A stretch of 64,000 bases of DNA, from the NCBI GenBank assembly GCA_944474755.1, contig OX104124.1:8768437-8832436 (forward strand), in the 5' to 3' direction. The translations under genes and the position numbers were made by a program. This stretch comes from Limnoperna fortunei (lineage: Eukaryota > Mollusca > Bivalvia > Mytilida > Modiolidae). Numbering within the stretch: the first letter of the stretch is position 1; every line of letters starts with the position of its first letter. The notes under the pieces are model-generated. The model was not told the DNA's origin. It did no database searches and saw nothing but the letters and a program-made list of their open reading frames with translations. Below, in pieces: positions 1 to 12,000 of the stretch.

Positions 1-1524
1 ACTAACCAGCAGTTAGCCCATACAGTCCCAACCTGCAATTAAAACATTATTTTGTACAACACTGGTTGATCATTGTAGTAAATTCTAATTTCAAACAGGC
101 TATGCTTGGTTTCAATGTGAAATAATTAGACATCTTTTTATTATCTGACATCTGACAAATTATTTGCTTTAAAAAGTAATCCAAAGAAGGAAATTCCTTC
201 AACAGTCCAACTGTTTATCCAAACATGTATTACTGTTTAGCCAGATAATAAAACCTGACAGACAAAATTTTCATGTTGTCAGACTAAATGTCTGGCAATT
301 GGTGAAATAAAAGTTGCATTAATGTCAAGCAAAAATGTGTTCAGTCAGACAAACTATTTGATATCCAAAATGCCTGACAAAGAGATGGTTTTAGCTTCCA
401 TGGGGTCTGTTGTAATGCTATAACAGCATATAAATCTAGTCTTTTTGAGGTTTTAAAGAATGCTAACAAGAAAATAGTATGCCATCTATATAACAATTTC
501 CAGTTGTCATCATACATGACCCACCTCTATATGGACTACAGGTTTATATGAACAATAGATTTTTGTGGACTATTAAGTCTACGTGTGATCCAAGTCTATG
601 TGGACTTTGGATTTTATCTCCAGACTTATTGAAGCGAATGTATCTATTGTAAAAGAAAGCCAGTATGTTCCCTGGTCCAATTATTGACATAGTCAGATAT
701 TCAGTGACAATTGAAAATCCTTGACGTATAGGAAGAAAACTACGATACTAACCTGTAATTCCCGGGATACTCTGTGCAAGGTAGAAACATTAAAAGTCCA
801 AAGAGAAGCACACAGACCATATTGAACATCGTTAGCTCTCCGTACAACCTCATCTTCAGTGTCAAATGGCATAACACAAGTAACAGGACCAAAGATCTCC
901 TCCTTGACTAGACGAGAGTCGTCACTAACATCATTATATTTGTAAAATCACTTTTTTCAGAAAAACCTACGGATATATTGAATATATTGAATAAATTTGT
1001 TTAAGGTATTGATTGTAGTCACTGTTCATTAATATTTTTTTCGACCAAATTATTAAATCAATGTATTGCTAATTAATGTTACAAATTAAATATACATGTA
1101 TTGTTTTACTTTAAGACAATGTTAACAGTTTTGAGCCAAAAAAGTTAGTTACTCAAAAAGTATTTACGATGTTTGCCGAATATTACCAATGTCTGCTCTA
1201 TTGATAAACAATGGACATCCGGGACACCCAATATAATCACATGGTCAATTATGGGTCGGATACCTTAAAAGGCTTCAGAAAAAAATTAACCAAATTTGTC
1301 TATATGAATAAAACAATTTTATTCAATTCATCCAAAGATTTGTTATGAAGGTTTACATAAACAGTGTTCCTTGTTAGAAAAGCATAATATTTAAGCTTCA
1401 AAATCTTTACATTTTTGTTTCTTTCTGGCAGATTTAGTTCCTCTTTTCCACATAGAATTGTTGCGCCTTCTTTCTCTGCTATATCTACATAACCTTTGAC
1501 CTTTGCTAAATGTTCGTTACTGAT
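1..1524 (-). pseudogene. Partial tandem copy of the 3' part of the ALDH8A1-like gene (exons 7-9)
   Basis: This stretch is a close copy of 6011-7954, the last part of the dehydrogenase gene, in the same orientation and downstream of it. It holds the first 32 nt of an exon 9 copy (1-32, running off the window edge, acceptor GCAG intact), an exon 8 copy (753-932, 60 codons without a stop, donor GTTAGT) and an exon 7 copy (1411-1524). The exon 8 copy has lost its first ten codons and its acceptor: it joins at about 932 to sequence matching about 7365, a deletion of roughly 390 bp. The exon 7 copy has lost its first 52 nt at the duplication breakpoint (1524 matches 7954). Both internal exons lack an acceptor, so the copy cannot work alone. 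The exon 9 copy could still be spliced as an alternative last exon. Identity looks about 95%, so the duplication is fairly young. Confidence 0.88.
1001..1268. mobile_element. TTAA-flanked MITE, copy A (inside the duplicated segment)
   Basis: About 268 bp with TTAA at both ends and a right end reading as the inverse of GGTATCCGACCCATAATT. The left terminal repeat is degraded. It occupies the same place in the duplicated segment as copy B at 7424-7697, so the insertion predates the duplication. Other copies are at 20428-20695 and 31397-31673. Confidence 0.7.
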
Positions 1525-2220
1525 TTGTTTTATACAAAGTAACAAAATCTATATTATTTTAAAATTGAAGACTTGAACATTGTCGGCACAGCAGAAACAA
1601 TATTGAGGATTTCCCATTGCAGCATTGCTTTGCTGGATCAAACCAAATAAGAAATCTTTGTAGCCCTAGGACCTTCCAAACATTTTTAGCACTAAACAAA
1701 ACAACTGAAGTTCTAATTTCAAAGAAGAATGATTTTAAAGTTTCATCCAATCAGAAGAAAGAATTATTTATGATGATCATGTTTTTATACAATCAGGACG
1801 AAAAATGAAATCATTTTGAAATTCCTGCAGCGTTTTGGTTTGATTGGCTCTGTATAGCTTCAAAGGAGAACATGACAGTGTGAAGAGTTCATAGCCAGAC
1901 TCTGGACAGACAGACGCCAATGACAAGTGTCAAACATTAAACCTCATCAGCACCTGACGATATAAGAGCTAGCAAGCGTTGTCACAAAAAGACATCACCA
2001 ATCGACTGAAAGTACAAATACGACGGCATATACTACTGGGAATTGATAGAGAGTATTGTAACTATTTATTCATAACCAATAAATGTAGTATTAATTAAGT
2101 TAGAAGTATATTTCTTAAGATGAAATTATATAATGGACAGTTCTATATCTTATTAATGAAAGCCTTAGCCGGAAATTTTTGTAATAAAAGCTCTTCAACA
2201 GCTTAACCATTTGGATTTTA
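1525..2220. other. Unassigned sequence left of the duplication breakpoint
   Basis: I see no gene, repeat array or terminal repeats here. The short open frames (for example 1617-1808) look like chance ORFs: no recognisable domain and no splice context. Confidence 0.4.
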
Positions 2221-2235
2221 AATATCTTTTACGTT

Positions 2236-2283
2236 TGAGCGTCACGGAGTAGTCTTAATTAGACGAAACGCGCCTCTGGCGTA
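2236..2283 (+). ncRNA. Degenerate hammerhead-ribozyme motif of a retroelement tail
   Basis: The block resembles the hammerhead-carrying repeat common in bivalve retroelements. A stem II-like hairpin GTCTTAATTAGAC is followed by the conserved GAAAC and then a stem III-like pairing (ACGC...GGCGT). The CUGAUGA core is altered to CGGAGTA here, so this copy should be inactive. Penelope-like elements are known to carry hammerhead motifs in their terminal repeats. That this is such a remnant is inference; its boundaries within about 2100-2340 are not defined. Confidence 0.45.
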
Positions 2284-2340
2284 TGAAATTCCATTTACTT
2301 TGATATCTTTGATGACATTTTATTTGTACTGTTCTAAAGT

Positions 2341-3245
2341 AAAACCAGGACTGTATGTAGAATACATCAAACGGTCTTTTTCTTAAGAAACATGGAAAAC
2401 AGTAGCATTACAGGCAAGTTTCTTCAATTTGAGCACCATGTGTTTTAAATAGTATAATTTGTTATTTAAATTATTATCAATTCACAACAGATACTAAATG
2501 CGAGATAAAAGAATAAGCTTCTTTGTGTTTATATTAATAAAGATTGATCTACTTTAAATAACACCGATTTATGAAAACTTTTTTTAACTTCAAACAGTAT
2601 TTCCTTTAAACATTATTGCAAAATTAGAACTCATTTTTGTTAAATTTTTTTATTTCATCAAAAATACATTTAAATTGATGAAACACTGTTTCAGACTGTT
2701 ATTTTAGGAAATGGTTGTAAGTAAAGTAAAAACATGCATGTTTTGTTCAATACTTTTTCTGAACAGTAACATTCAAAAACAAGAATCGCACTAGAATAGC
2801 AGATACATTCTAATGAAATCCTCCAAATACCAAACAATTTTAATCGAATGAAGTTCCACTGGTAATCAGATTGCCTAACCCTCTTCCCCCGAATGTAGCT
2901 GCTTTAAAATAAATCTAGGTTTATAGCAAAATTTACAAAGTTGTAACAAAATTGGCCAAACATTTTTTAACATAACACGGGAATTTATATCAACAAACCT
3001 AGGAAAAAACCATATCTTGTTTTCATGGACGTTTCATCCTTGCGAAGTTGGTTACAAGGGTACAGTAAATTCTTAACAAGTGCCCAGTGTGTTCAACATT
3101 TAGAACTTGCACTTCTATCATAGAGCCAGAGTATCTCAAGAAGCTGTATCGCTCTGCCTGATTTATATACGCCGTGAAGTAGGCATTAAACTAAGGCTTG
3201 CGATGGTCGCCATTTTTTAAATTGAAGATTTGAAAATACAACATT
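2341..3245. other. Unassigned AT-rich sequence
   Basis: No gene, tandem repeat or terminal inverted repeat recognised in this stretch. Confidence 0.4.
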
Positions 3246-3408
3246 AGACTTGCCACAATCCCTTTGAAATGTTTGAGAGAGACATCTTTAATATCAACAT
3301 TTCCTATACTATCCACCAGTATACACAAGGGAATAGTATAAGAAATGTTAATAATAAAGATGTATCTCTCTAATAGAAAAAACATTCAAAGGTACTTGTG
3401 GCAAGTCT
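3246..3408. mobile_element. Palindromic (foldback) MITE with AGACTTGCC ends
   Basis: The left arm starts AGACTTGCCACAA and the right arm ends TTGTGGCAAGTCT; the two arms of about 70-80 bp pair with mismatches across the whole element. A single-arm relative lies at 49531-49627. There is no coding capacity. Confidence 0.7.
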
Positions 3409-3518
3409 AATACAAAATGAAATTCGTAGCGAACCATCATATGAATTTTGCTTCAACTGGTTCGTTATCAATGGTTTTGTTAGCTTAATTGTGTATATGC
3501 TCACAAAGGATTCTGATG

Positions 3519-3708
3519 CTAGAGGATCTATAACAGAATGTAACCTACACTCTTTTGAAGTGAGAAGGATCAAATCAATCTGAACAATTCTTAGTTTTAT
3601 TAGAGGACACGACACTAGAGAATCTATAAAAGAATGTAACCTACACTCTTTTGAAGTGACAAGGATCAAGTCAATCTGAACAATTCTGAGTTTTATTAGA
3701 GGACATGA
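3519..3708. repeat. Two tandem units of about 94 bp
   Basis: Two adjacent near-identical units share the segments ATCTATAA(C/A)AGAATG, ACACTCTTTTGAAGTGA and TTTTATTAGAGGACA. The boundary is near 3614. The open frames across it are a by-product of the repeat. Confidence 0.75.
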
Positions 3709-3718
3709 CATACATAAG

Positions 3719-3815
3719 TTGTGCTAAAAAAACATTGTAACGTGTAGTTTCCCATAGGGTTAATATCTTAACTTTGACCTATGGTTATGGCCACTTTGAA
3801 ATTCAGCACAGAAAA
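3719..3815. repeat. Direct repeat, first copy
   Basis: About 97 bp, starting TTGTGCTAAAAAAACATTG and ending near AATTCAGCACAGAAAAG, repeated with few changes at 4373-4470. It is probably a fragment of a dispersed element. Confidence 0.7.
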
Positions 3816-4372
3816 GAAACATATCTGCCAAGTATGGTTTTAATTCATTTAGTACAGGGTTCTTAAGAAGAAATTGTTTAAAATTCAGCCATGGTGGCCA
3901 TATCTGTTAATGAATCAGCACTGAAGTAACAACACTTAGACAGGACATTATGTGAAACATTTCTGCCATGTTTCATGAAATTCTGCTAATTAGTTCTCAA
4001 GAAGAAGAAGATACAATTGTGTAAAGTTTACAGACTACGCCAGCTGCCAAGTGCTAGCAACAGGCAGAATGGACCAGAAAGTAACAAAATAAATGTTTAA
4101 ATTCTTTTATTTTACAAATGTTATATAAAATATTGTTTGTAATCATTATTCAATTTTGTACTCCAATCCTTATAACGAGTATATATAGAACTAATACACA
4201 GGTACTTATGAAGTAGTTATGCTTCATTTGACATCAAATTCCTAGCTTTGAACATGTTTGCATTAAAACCTGTCTTAGATAACCAGACTGTACAACCTAT
4301 TTAATACTGAAACAATATTTAAAGAATGAATTACTGAAAATACAAGAACAACAAAATCATACATCATACATC

Positions 4373-4470
4373 AGTTGTGCTAAAAAACATTGTAACATGT
4401 AGTTTTCCATAGGGTTAATATTTTAACTTTGACCTATGGTTATGGCCACTTTGAAATTCAGCAAAGAAAA
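4373..4470. repeat. Direct repeat, second copy
   Basis: Same sequence and orientation as 3719-3815 with a few substitutions and one indel in the A run. Confidence 0.7.
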
Positions 4471-4645
4471 TGCAAAAAGTATTAAAAAATTCTATTAGTT
4501 GCAAAACATATCTTCAACAAAACAAACAGATTAACAATAAAAATATATATTTCAAGTCACACAAAAACATGAATGTAAAAGAAAAATGTCTATAATGCTT
4601 CTGGTACTTGCATGGTTAAATTCTCTCCTGGATGTTTAAGATCTT

Positions 4646-4887
4646 AGGGCTATTCCAGACAAAAATATACCCCAGGGGAAGGACGCTGTGGATAAAATAA
4701 TGTGTAGGTGGGGGGTAAAATTGCATATTGAAATTTGTTTGGTGGGGTGTCAAAAAAATAATATAGTAATAATTTGATATAGGAAAATTGTAGGTGGGGG
4801 GATAAATTTTAATTTAAATCTATTGGTGGTACACTTTAAGTTCTAGTGTGTTCTGCCCCCATGAGACATTTTTTTCTGGAATAGCCT
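4646..4887. mobile_element. TIR MITE with AGG(G)CTATTCCAGA ends
   Basis: The ends AGGGCTATTCCAGA and TCTGGAATAGCCT are inverted repeats about 240 bp apart. The interior is non-coding with several G runs (GTAGGTGGGGGG). No convincing target-site duplication is visible. Confidence 0.6.
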
Positions 4888-5895
4888 TCATTTGCTTGGA
4901 GTTCTTCAGTAGTAACAGGTAAAAAAAAATTTCCACTTCAATTTCATAACAGAAAATGTCGTGGAACCACACAAAGGCACTATCAATGATTAGGAATGTA
5001 TCGAGATGTCATCATTATAATACAACATAATCTGTACAGAAAACTTAACCTATAAACAATGTTAGAAAATACATATGGCTTCATTTACAACCATCACCTT
5101 AGTATACAAAGACCCATAATACAACACCACCATTAATGGTGTCCCTGAGATTCTGATTATTTATTTTTACAAACATAGATTTGATTAACAACAATATATA
5201 TTTGGATCTGTTAAAAATGCTATTTATTATGTAAAATGTATGGCTGAAAAGTTTTATACCTTTAAATGCTTTATGACTCTTATCTGCTTTCCGTCTTTTT
5301 AATTTGGTCTGTAGTAATATATGAACCGTGAAACAATATTTTACAATATTTTAAGTATTGGTGTTATGAGTTCTATCCAAATTTTTGGCATGGTGTGCAC
5401 GAATCCAATGTAAAATTAAAGCAGGATATTAGTTTTCCTGGTTCTCACAGGGTATTCCAGCTACCTCTCCAATAAATTAGATAACTTGATATAGCTGACA
5501 AATTGATGAAATTGATATAAAACATATTGAAAACCATCAGTACTGGTTATTAAGAAAAAACTAAGAGACCATTGATTTATTGTAAGAAAAAACTGCATGT
5601 TTGTAAATGGTTTTTGCAAAGCAAGAAAATCACATTAATTTCTAATTCTGATGTAAGTCTGGAGAGAAATAAATTCAGGGAAGAGCACTATACCACTTTC
5701 AGAACTGGGAGATAATTCCAGGCATTCACAAATGACCCAGAATATCTAGAAAAAAAAGTGTTGTTTTCCTCTACTGTTTTGTCAGACATTTAAAAAAGAC
5801 TAACATTTCTTTACAATTATAATAAAACAGTCAGCATAATTTTTTGATAAACTACCACTTTTAATTTTTTACTATTATTTAAAAAACTATTGTTG
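4888..5895. other. 3' flank / possible 3' UTR of the dehydrogenase gene
   Basis: This lies directly after the stop codon in gene orientation. The nearest AATAAA on the minus strand is at 5576-5581, about 315 nt past the stop, and would give a normal 3' UTR; this is inference. No other feature seen. Confidence 0.35.
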
Positions 5896-6042
5896 TTACA
5901 GCTTAACACAAACAGTTTTCTGTTCCATAAAAAAATCCATCGAGTCATCTGTGCCTTCACGTCCGATCCCTGAATCCTTCATTCCACCGAATGGCATATT
6001 AAGATCACGTACTAACCAGCAGTTAGCCCATACAGTCCCAAC
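5896..6042 (-). CDS. ALDH8A1: ALDH8A1-like exon 9 with stop codon
   Basis: Encodes residues 438-485 (VWANCWLV, PFGGMKDSGIGREG) and ends TAA at 5898-5896. The acceptor is AATTACAG. The start of a second copy of this exon lies at 1-32. Confidence 0.95.
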   Translation of the reverse strand, partial: VGTVWANCWLVRDLNMPFGGMKDSGIGREGTDDSMDFFMEQKTVCVKL

Positions 6043-9000
6043 CTGTAATTAAAAAATTATTTCATACAACACTGGTTGATCTTTGTAGTAAATTCTAATT
6101 TCAAACAGACTGTGCTTGGTTTCAATGTGTTTTAATTAGACATCTTTTTATTATCTGACATCTGACAAATTATTTGCTTTAAAAAGTAATCCAAAGAAGG
6201 AAATTCCTTCAACAGTCCAACTGTTTATCCAAACATGTATTACTGTTTAGCCAGATAATAAAACCTGACAGACAAAATTTTCATGTTGTCCGACTAAATG
6301 TCTGGCAATTGGTGAAATAAAAGTTGCATTAATGTCAAGCAAAAATGTGTTCAGTCAGACAGACTATTTGATATCAGATAAGCATGAATGAATGCTCAAC
6401 AAAGAGAGGGTTTTAGCTTTCATGGGGTCTGTTGTAATGCTATAACAGCATATAAATCTTGTCTTTTTGTAGTTTTAAAGAATGCTAACAAGAAAATGGT
6501 ACATGTATATAACATATTTCCAATTGTCATGACCCACCTCTATATGGACAACAGGTTTATATGAAGGATAGATTTTTGTAGACGTGTGATCCAAGTCTAT
6601 GTGGACCACAAGTCTACGCGTGATCCAAGTTTATGTGCACTACATGTCTTAGAATTTTATCTCCAGACTTATAGAAGCGAATGTATCTATTATGAAAGAA
6701 AGCCAGTATGTTCCCTGGTCCAGTTATTGATGTCAGATATTCAATGACGATTAAAAATCCTTAACGTATAGAAAGAAAACTACGATACTTACCTGTAATT
6801 CCCGGGATACTCTGTGCAAGGTAGAAACATTAGAAGTCCAAAGAGTAGCACACAGACCGTATTGAACATCGTTAGCTCTCCGTACAACCTCATCTTCAGT
6901 GTCAAATGGCATAACACAAGTTACAGGACCAAAAATCTCCTCCTTGACTAGACGGGAGTCGTCACTGACATCTGTGATAATAGCCGGCCTCATAAAGTAT
7001 CCCTAGAAAAAACGAACAATGATCTCATACAAAAAATAGAGTATCCCTAGAAAACGCGAACAATGATCTCATACAAAAAAATTATTGTTATTATATCTAT
7101 TTTAACATAAATATATAACAATAATTCAAAGCCTTTTTTTTAATGAAAGCTCCTTTTCAACAACAATTCTCTAATAGACATATAATTTGATAGGCTATTT
7201 GGAGAATATTATCTGTAACCACAACTTTTTATTTTCAGTAATGGCAGCCATCTCTGTTATAACAAAACATTTTGAAACTGGGATCTTCAATATCTGTACC
7301 AGTTTGGTTCATAGAATCTTTAGTTTCCAAGCTTATTATTATTAAAATAAACCTAGTTTGCATCATAATATTTGTAAAAACACTTTTTTCAGGAAAACCT
7401 AAGGATATATTGAATAACTCTATTTAAGGTATCCAATTGAAGTCACCGTTCAATAATTTTATTTTTCGACCAAGAAATACAGCTTTAATAAATCAATGTA
7501 TTGCTAATTAATGTTACAAATTAAATATACATGTATTGTTTTACTTTAAGTCAATGTTAACAGTTTTGAGCAAAAAATGTTAGTTACTCAAAAAGTATTT
7601 ACGATGTTTGCCGAATATTACCAAGGTCTGCTCTATTGATAAACAATGGACATCTGGGACACCCAATATAATCACAATTATGGGTCGGATACTTTAAAAG
7701 GCTTCAAAAAAAAATTTAACCAAATTTGTCTATATGAATAAAACAATCTTATTCAATTCATCCAAAGATTCGTTATGAAGGTTTACATAAACAGTGTTCC
7801 TTGTTAGAAAAGCATAATATTTAAGCTTCAAAATCATTACATTTTTGTTTCTTTCTGGCAGATTTAGTTCCTCTTTTCCACATAGTATTGTTGCACCTTC
7901 TTTCTCTGCTATATCCACATAGCCTTTGACCTTTGCTAAATGTTCTTTACTGATCAAAGCTCCGAGGTTTGATTTGTCATCTTTGGGGTCTCCTACAACC
8001 AGTTTTCTAAAACCATCAAACAACGATTCATGAAATAAATAACATTGTTAAAATGACTGCAAACCAATAAATAACTTTTGAAAAACGCAAAGTGCTGTGT
8101 CAAAACAAAATCTGTTCATATATTCTTCCCTTTTTAATTGCCCTGTATTCAAGTGGTTTTATGACACGTTCAGTAATTTTTCATTTGTTTGTTTGAATGG
8201 TGTTTGTCATTTTCAGCGATTTTTCAATTGGTTTTTTTTTATGATATTTGTCATTTTCAGCAATTTTTCATTTGTATCATGACATGGATTTTTTATTAAG
8301 AAGTAGCCAGAGCACTCTGTGACAATACTAATAGATTCACCTTTCCTGTGAATGTAATGTTTTTATCATCAACAGTTTAAAAACCCAGGGGATCTGAAAA
8401 GCCTGTATCACTCACCTGATTTATTTAGGCAATGAAAATGACATTTCCTTGATGTTAAAATATGTCATGTAATTTCTATTTTTTTACCAGCATAAATAAC
8501 ATTATCTTTGTTGAGAAAATGCAATAAATATTGCTGTTTTTCTTTCAACAGGTTCAAAATTTCAGATAAAAAACAACTTTAGACATTTTGCCTCTGGTTT
8601 CTATGTAAATTAATTCCTTCAAATGGCAACCATCTTGGATTTCCACTCAAATATTCAAGCGAACCATCTAATATAGGATTAAACACCGAATGTCTTTTAT
8701 GATATGTTTGTGAGTGAGTTGGTCTTGTTGATATACTGATAAATCCATTGAAAATGGTGTTTAATCCTTTTATTCTTTAAAATTGCATTAAGAAATTAAT
8801 TTGTCTAAGGTGTTTCTCAACTTCATATTTCTTGTGTATTTGGTAGCGGGATCGACTGAATGTATGAATATTTTGTTTATTTTTACGTACGATAATATTC
8901 CATAAACCAATTTCTGATTTTAATAAACACAACTATAAATTTTACATCAATCTATAACCTTCTTTTCTGTATCGAACACAACGAAGTTTTAAATTTAACA

Positions 9001-12000
9001 AATCATTAATGATAATTCATCAAACAAATAATTTGTAAGTTGATCGCTACTTTTGATATTGAAAGCTGCCATCTTTGTTTACATTGGTTACGCTTAAAAT
9101 AGTTCGGTCAACGTCATTTATCCTAAAATAAATTAGGTCAACTACATTTATCAAAAAATAAATTGAGTCAACTTCATTTATCAAAAAATAAATTTCGTTA
9201 AAAACCTCAGCCGGAAGTAATCTAGACCAATCAAATAACATATTTCTAAATATGCAAATAATATTAGAATTATTAAACATTTACATACACTATGGCTTCA
9301 ATCAATCAGCTTTGCAGTTTCAGAAAAGATTACAATTACAAATTCTTCCAACAGATAGCTCAGTTAAACTAATTCTGTAATGGTGGCCATATTAAATGTC
9401 TTATAGGCATAAACACATTTTTTAAACAAGACTATACTATAAATATTGTTTTAATTAGTTCACTGGTTTCAGAGAAAAAGCCATTTAACTGAGGCCTGTG
9501 TTTGTTATCTTCCCTTAGTATATTTACCTCGTTTCCTCAGCAAATCTTTCCAGGAATTTAGGATAGATGTCTCTCTGTACATATATCCTACTGGTACATA
9601 GACAGATCTCTCCCTGGTTTATAAAGCTTGATCTGTAAACAAAGGGAAAACAAAAATGATCATATCAGTACATAGTTTAATTATTAAGCTGAGATTCATA
9701 AATAAAGTGAAACTGAAAGTAAACATATATTTCAGCTAAATCTGTAAACAAAGAGAAAATGAAAGTAAACAGATCTGTCAGCTAAATCTGTAAACAAAGG
9801 TAAACTGAAAGTAAACAGATCTGTCAGCTGAATCTGTAAACAAAGGGAAACTGAAAGTGAACAGATCTGTCAGCAAAATCTGTAAACAAAGGGAAACTGA
9901 AAGTAAACAGATCTGTCAGCTAAATCTGTAAACAAAGGGAAACTGAAAGTAAACAGATCTGTCAGCTAAATCTGTAAACAAAGGGAAACTGAAAGTAAAC
10001 AGATCTGTCAGCTAAATCTGTAAACAAAGGAAAACTGAGAGTAAATAGATCTGTCAGCTAAATCTGTAAACAAAGGGAAACTGAAAGTAAACAGATGTGT
10101 CAGCTAAATCTGTAAACAAAGGGAAACTGAAAGTAAACAGATCCGTCAGCTAAATCTGTTTACAAAGGGAAACAGCTAAATTTGTAAACAGAGAAACTGA
10201 GAGTACACAAATCTATTAATGGTTCATAAACCTATGCCTTTTAATAGATAAAGTCAAAACACACCTGTTCTTGGTTTATTCAGCTAGAAAATTAAGGGAA
10301 TTGAAAATGGGCCTTTTATGAAAATGAAGTAAAAACAGACCTGTATTTGATTTATGAAGCTGGAACAATAGGTGAAATGAAAATGAAAACCCACAAATCA
10401 GTCATGTTTTATAAATAGTTCAAGTGAAATGGAAATTAACAAATCTGTCCCTGATTAATACAGCTGACTTTGTAAACAAGTAAACAAATCTCATTCTGGT
10501 CTTCAAAATTGACCTGTGAAGAAAGAGTCACTTAGTTAATGTCAGTCCAATTGAAGAATTAAGAGCAGTAAAACAGGATCAAATAGACGTATAATGTTGA
10601 TTATTTGATCTGTTATCAGTTTAAGTTTTTTCAGGCTGACCAAATTTATTACTAAAGAAATCTTAGCATTCTGTTTTATTTTATTTGGAGTTTAATGCCA
10701 CTTACAGTAATTTTCAGCTACATCTGGTGATGTCCAGCATCAATTGGTGGAGGAGGACCGAGTACCCATGCAGTGACAACCCCAACCTTTAAATTAGATT
10801 CGATACCCACAGTCAGACTCAAACCCACCACCTCGTAGTTGACAGACTTGTGGTTAATATATGGTAGATAATTAACTATTTTTAATCAGTTTCACAGAGG
10901 CCCCAACTTGATTTTGATAAAAAAGTGATGTAAAAAAGATTTTTAGACTATATATATATATGACTGAACATATGCACATCATCAATAAACGTATTTAATA
11001 AATAAGTTGTATTTAAATAGTTTATAACTGCTCCTATTAGAAACACTTGATAAAGAAAGGAGCAGAGATAACAAGAGACATTTTGGTCAGTACTTCTTCA
11101 ACGTATGTTTATATCAACAATGGATGTGACATTTCTCCGAGGCCTGGGTAAGACAAGTCAATTTGGAGGCACATTTTTAGTTCACTGATCCATTTTGCAT
11201 TAATTTGTGTATTTTTGTTTGTTTGACATTTTTCCTTGTATTCTCTAAATTTTACATTGATAAGTAAGCATAATATAGATAAAACTCAATTAATTAATAA
11301 AAAAATCAAGGTAAATCTGTGAGCTGATGCTCACCGGTTATACCTACGCTTTCACAAAACTAAACAGGAAGTAGATGACCAAGGAGCATAAAATCGCTAT
11401 ACACCATATGGTACTATAGGATAAAGCAATATGCAAAATATCAGGCTTCTGCATTCTATACTAGCTTAGACAAGTGTGGACACAGAAAAACGTCTCGCCT
11501 GCATTCCGCATCAGTAACGAAAATAAATTTCGTCATAAGCATTACGTAAATAGCATTAAATATCAGCAGCGGCCTGTATACAAAATATTGTCACCAGACC
11601 CTGCATAGTTACAGGGGAATAGCCGTAACCCAAAAACTTTAACGTAGTCGCTGGACCGTGAAATTGAGGTCAAGGTCAGGTGACACCTACCAGACAGTCA
11701 TGTACTAGTCATCAGCAACCTTTACACCAAATATTGTCTTCCTACCATGTGTAGTTACAGAGGAACTGTCGTAACCCAAAAACTTTAATGTAGTCGCTGG
11801 ACCGTGAAATTGAGGTCAAGGTCAGGTGACACCTACCAGACAGTCATGTACTAGTCATCAGCAACCTATACACCAAATATTGTCATCCTACCATGCGTAG
11901 TTACAGAGGAACTGTCGTAACCCAAAAACTTTAACGTAGTCGCTGGACCGTGAAATTGAGGTCAAGGTCAGGCGACACCTACCAGACAGTCATGTACTAG

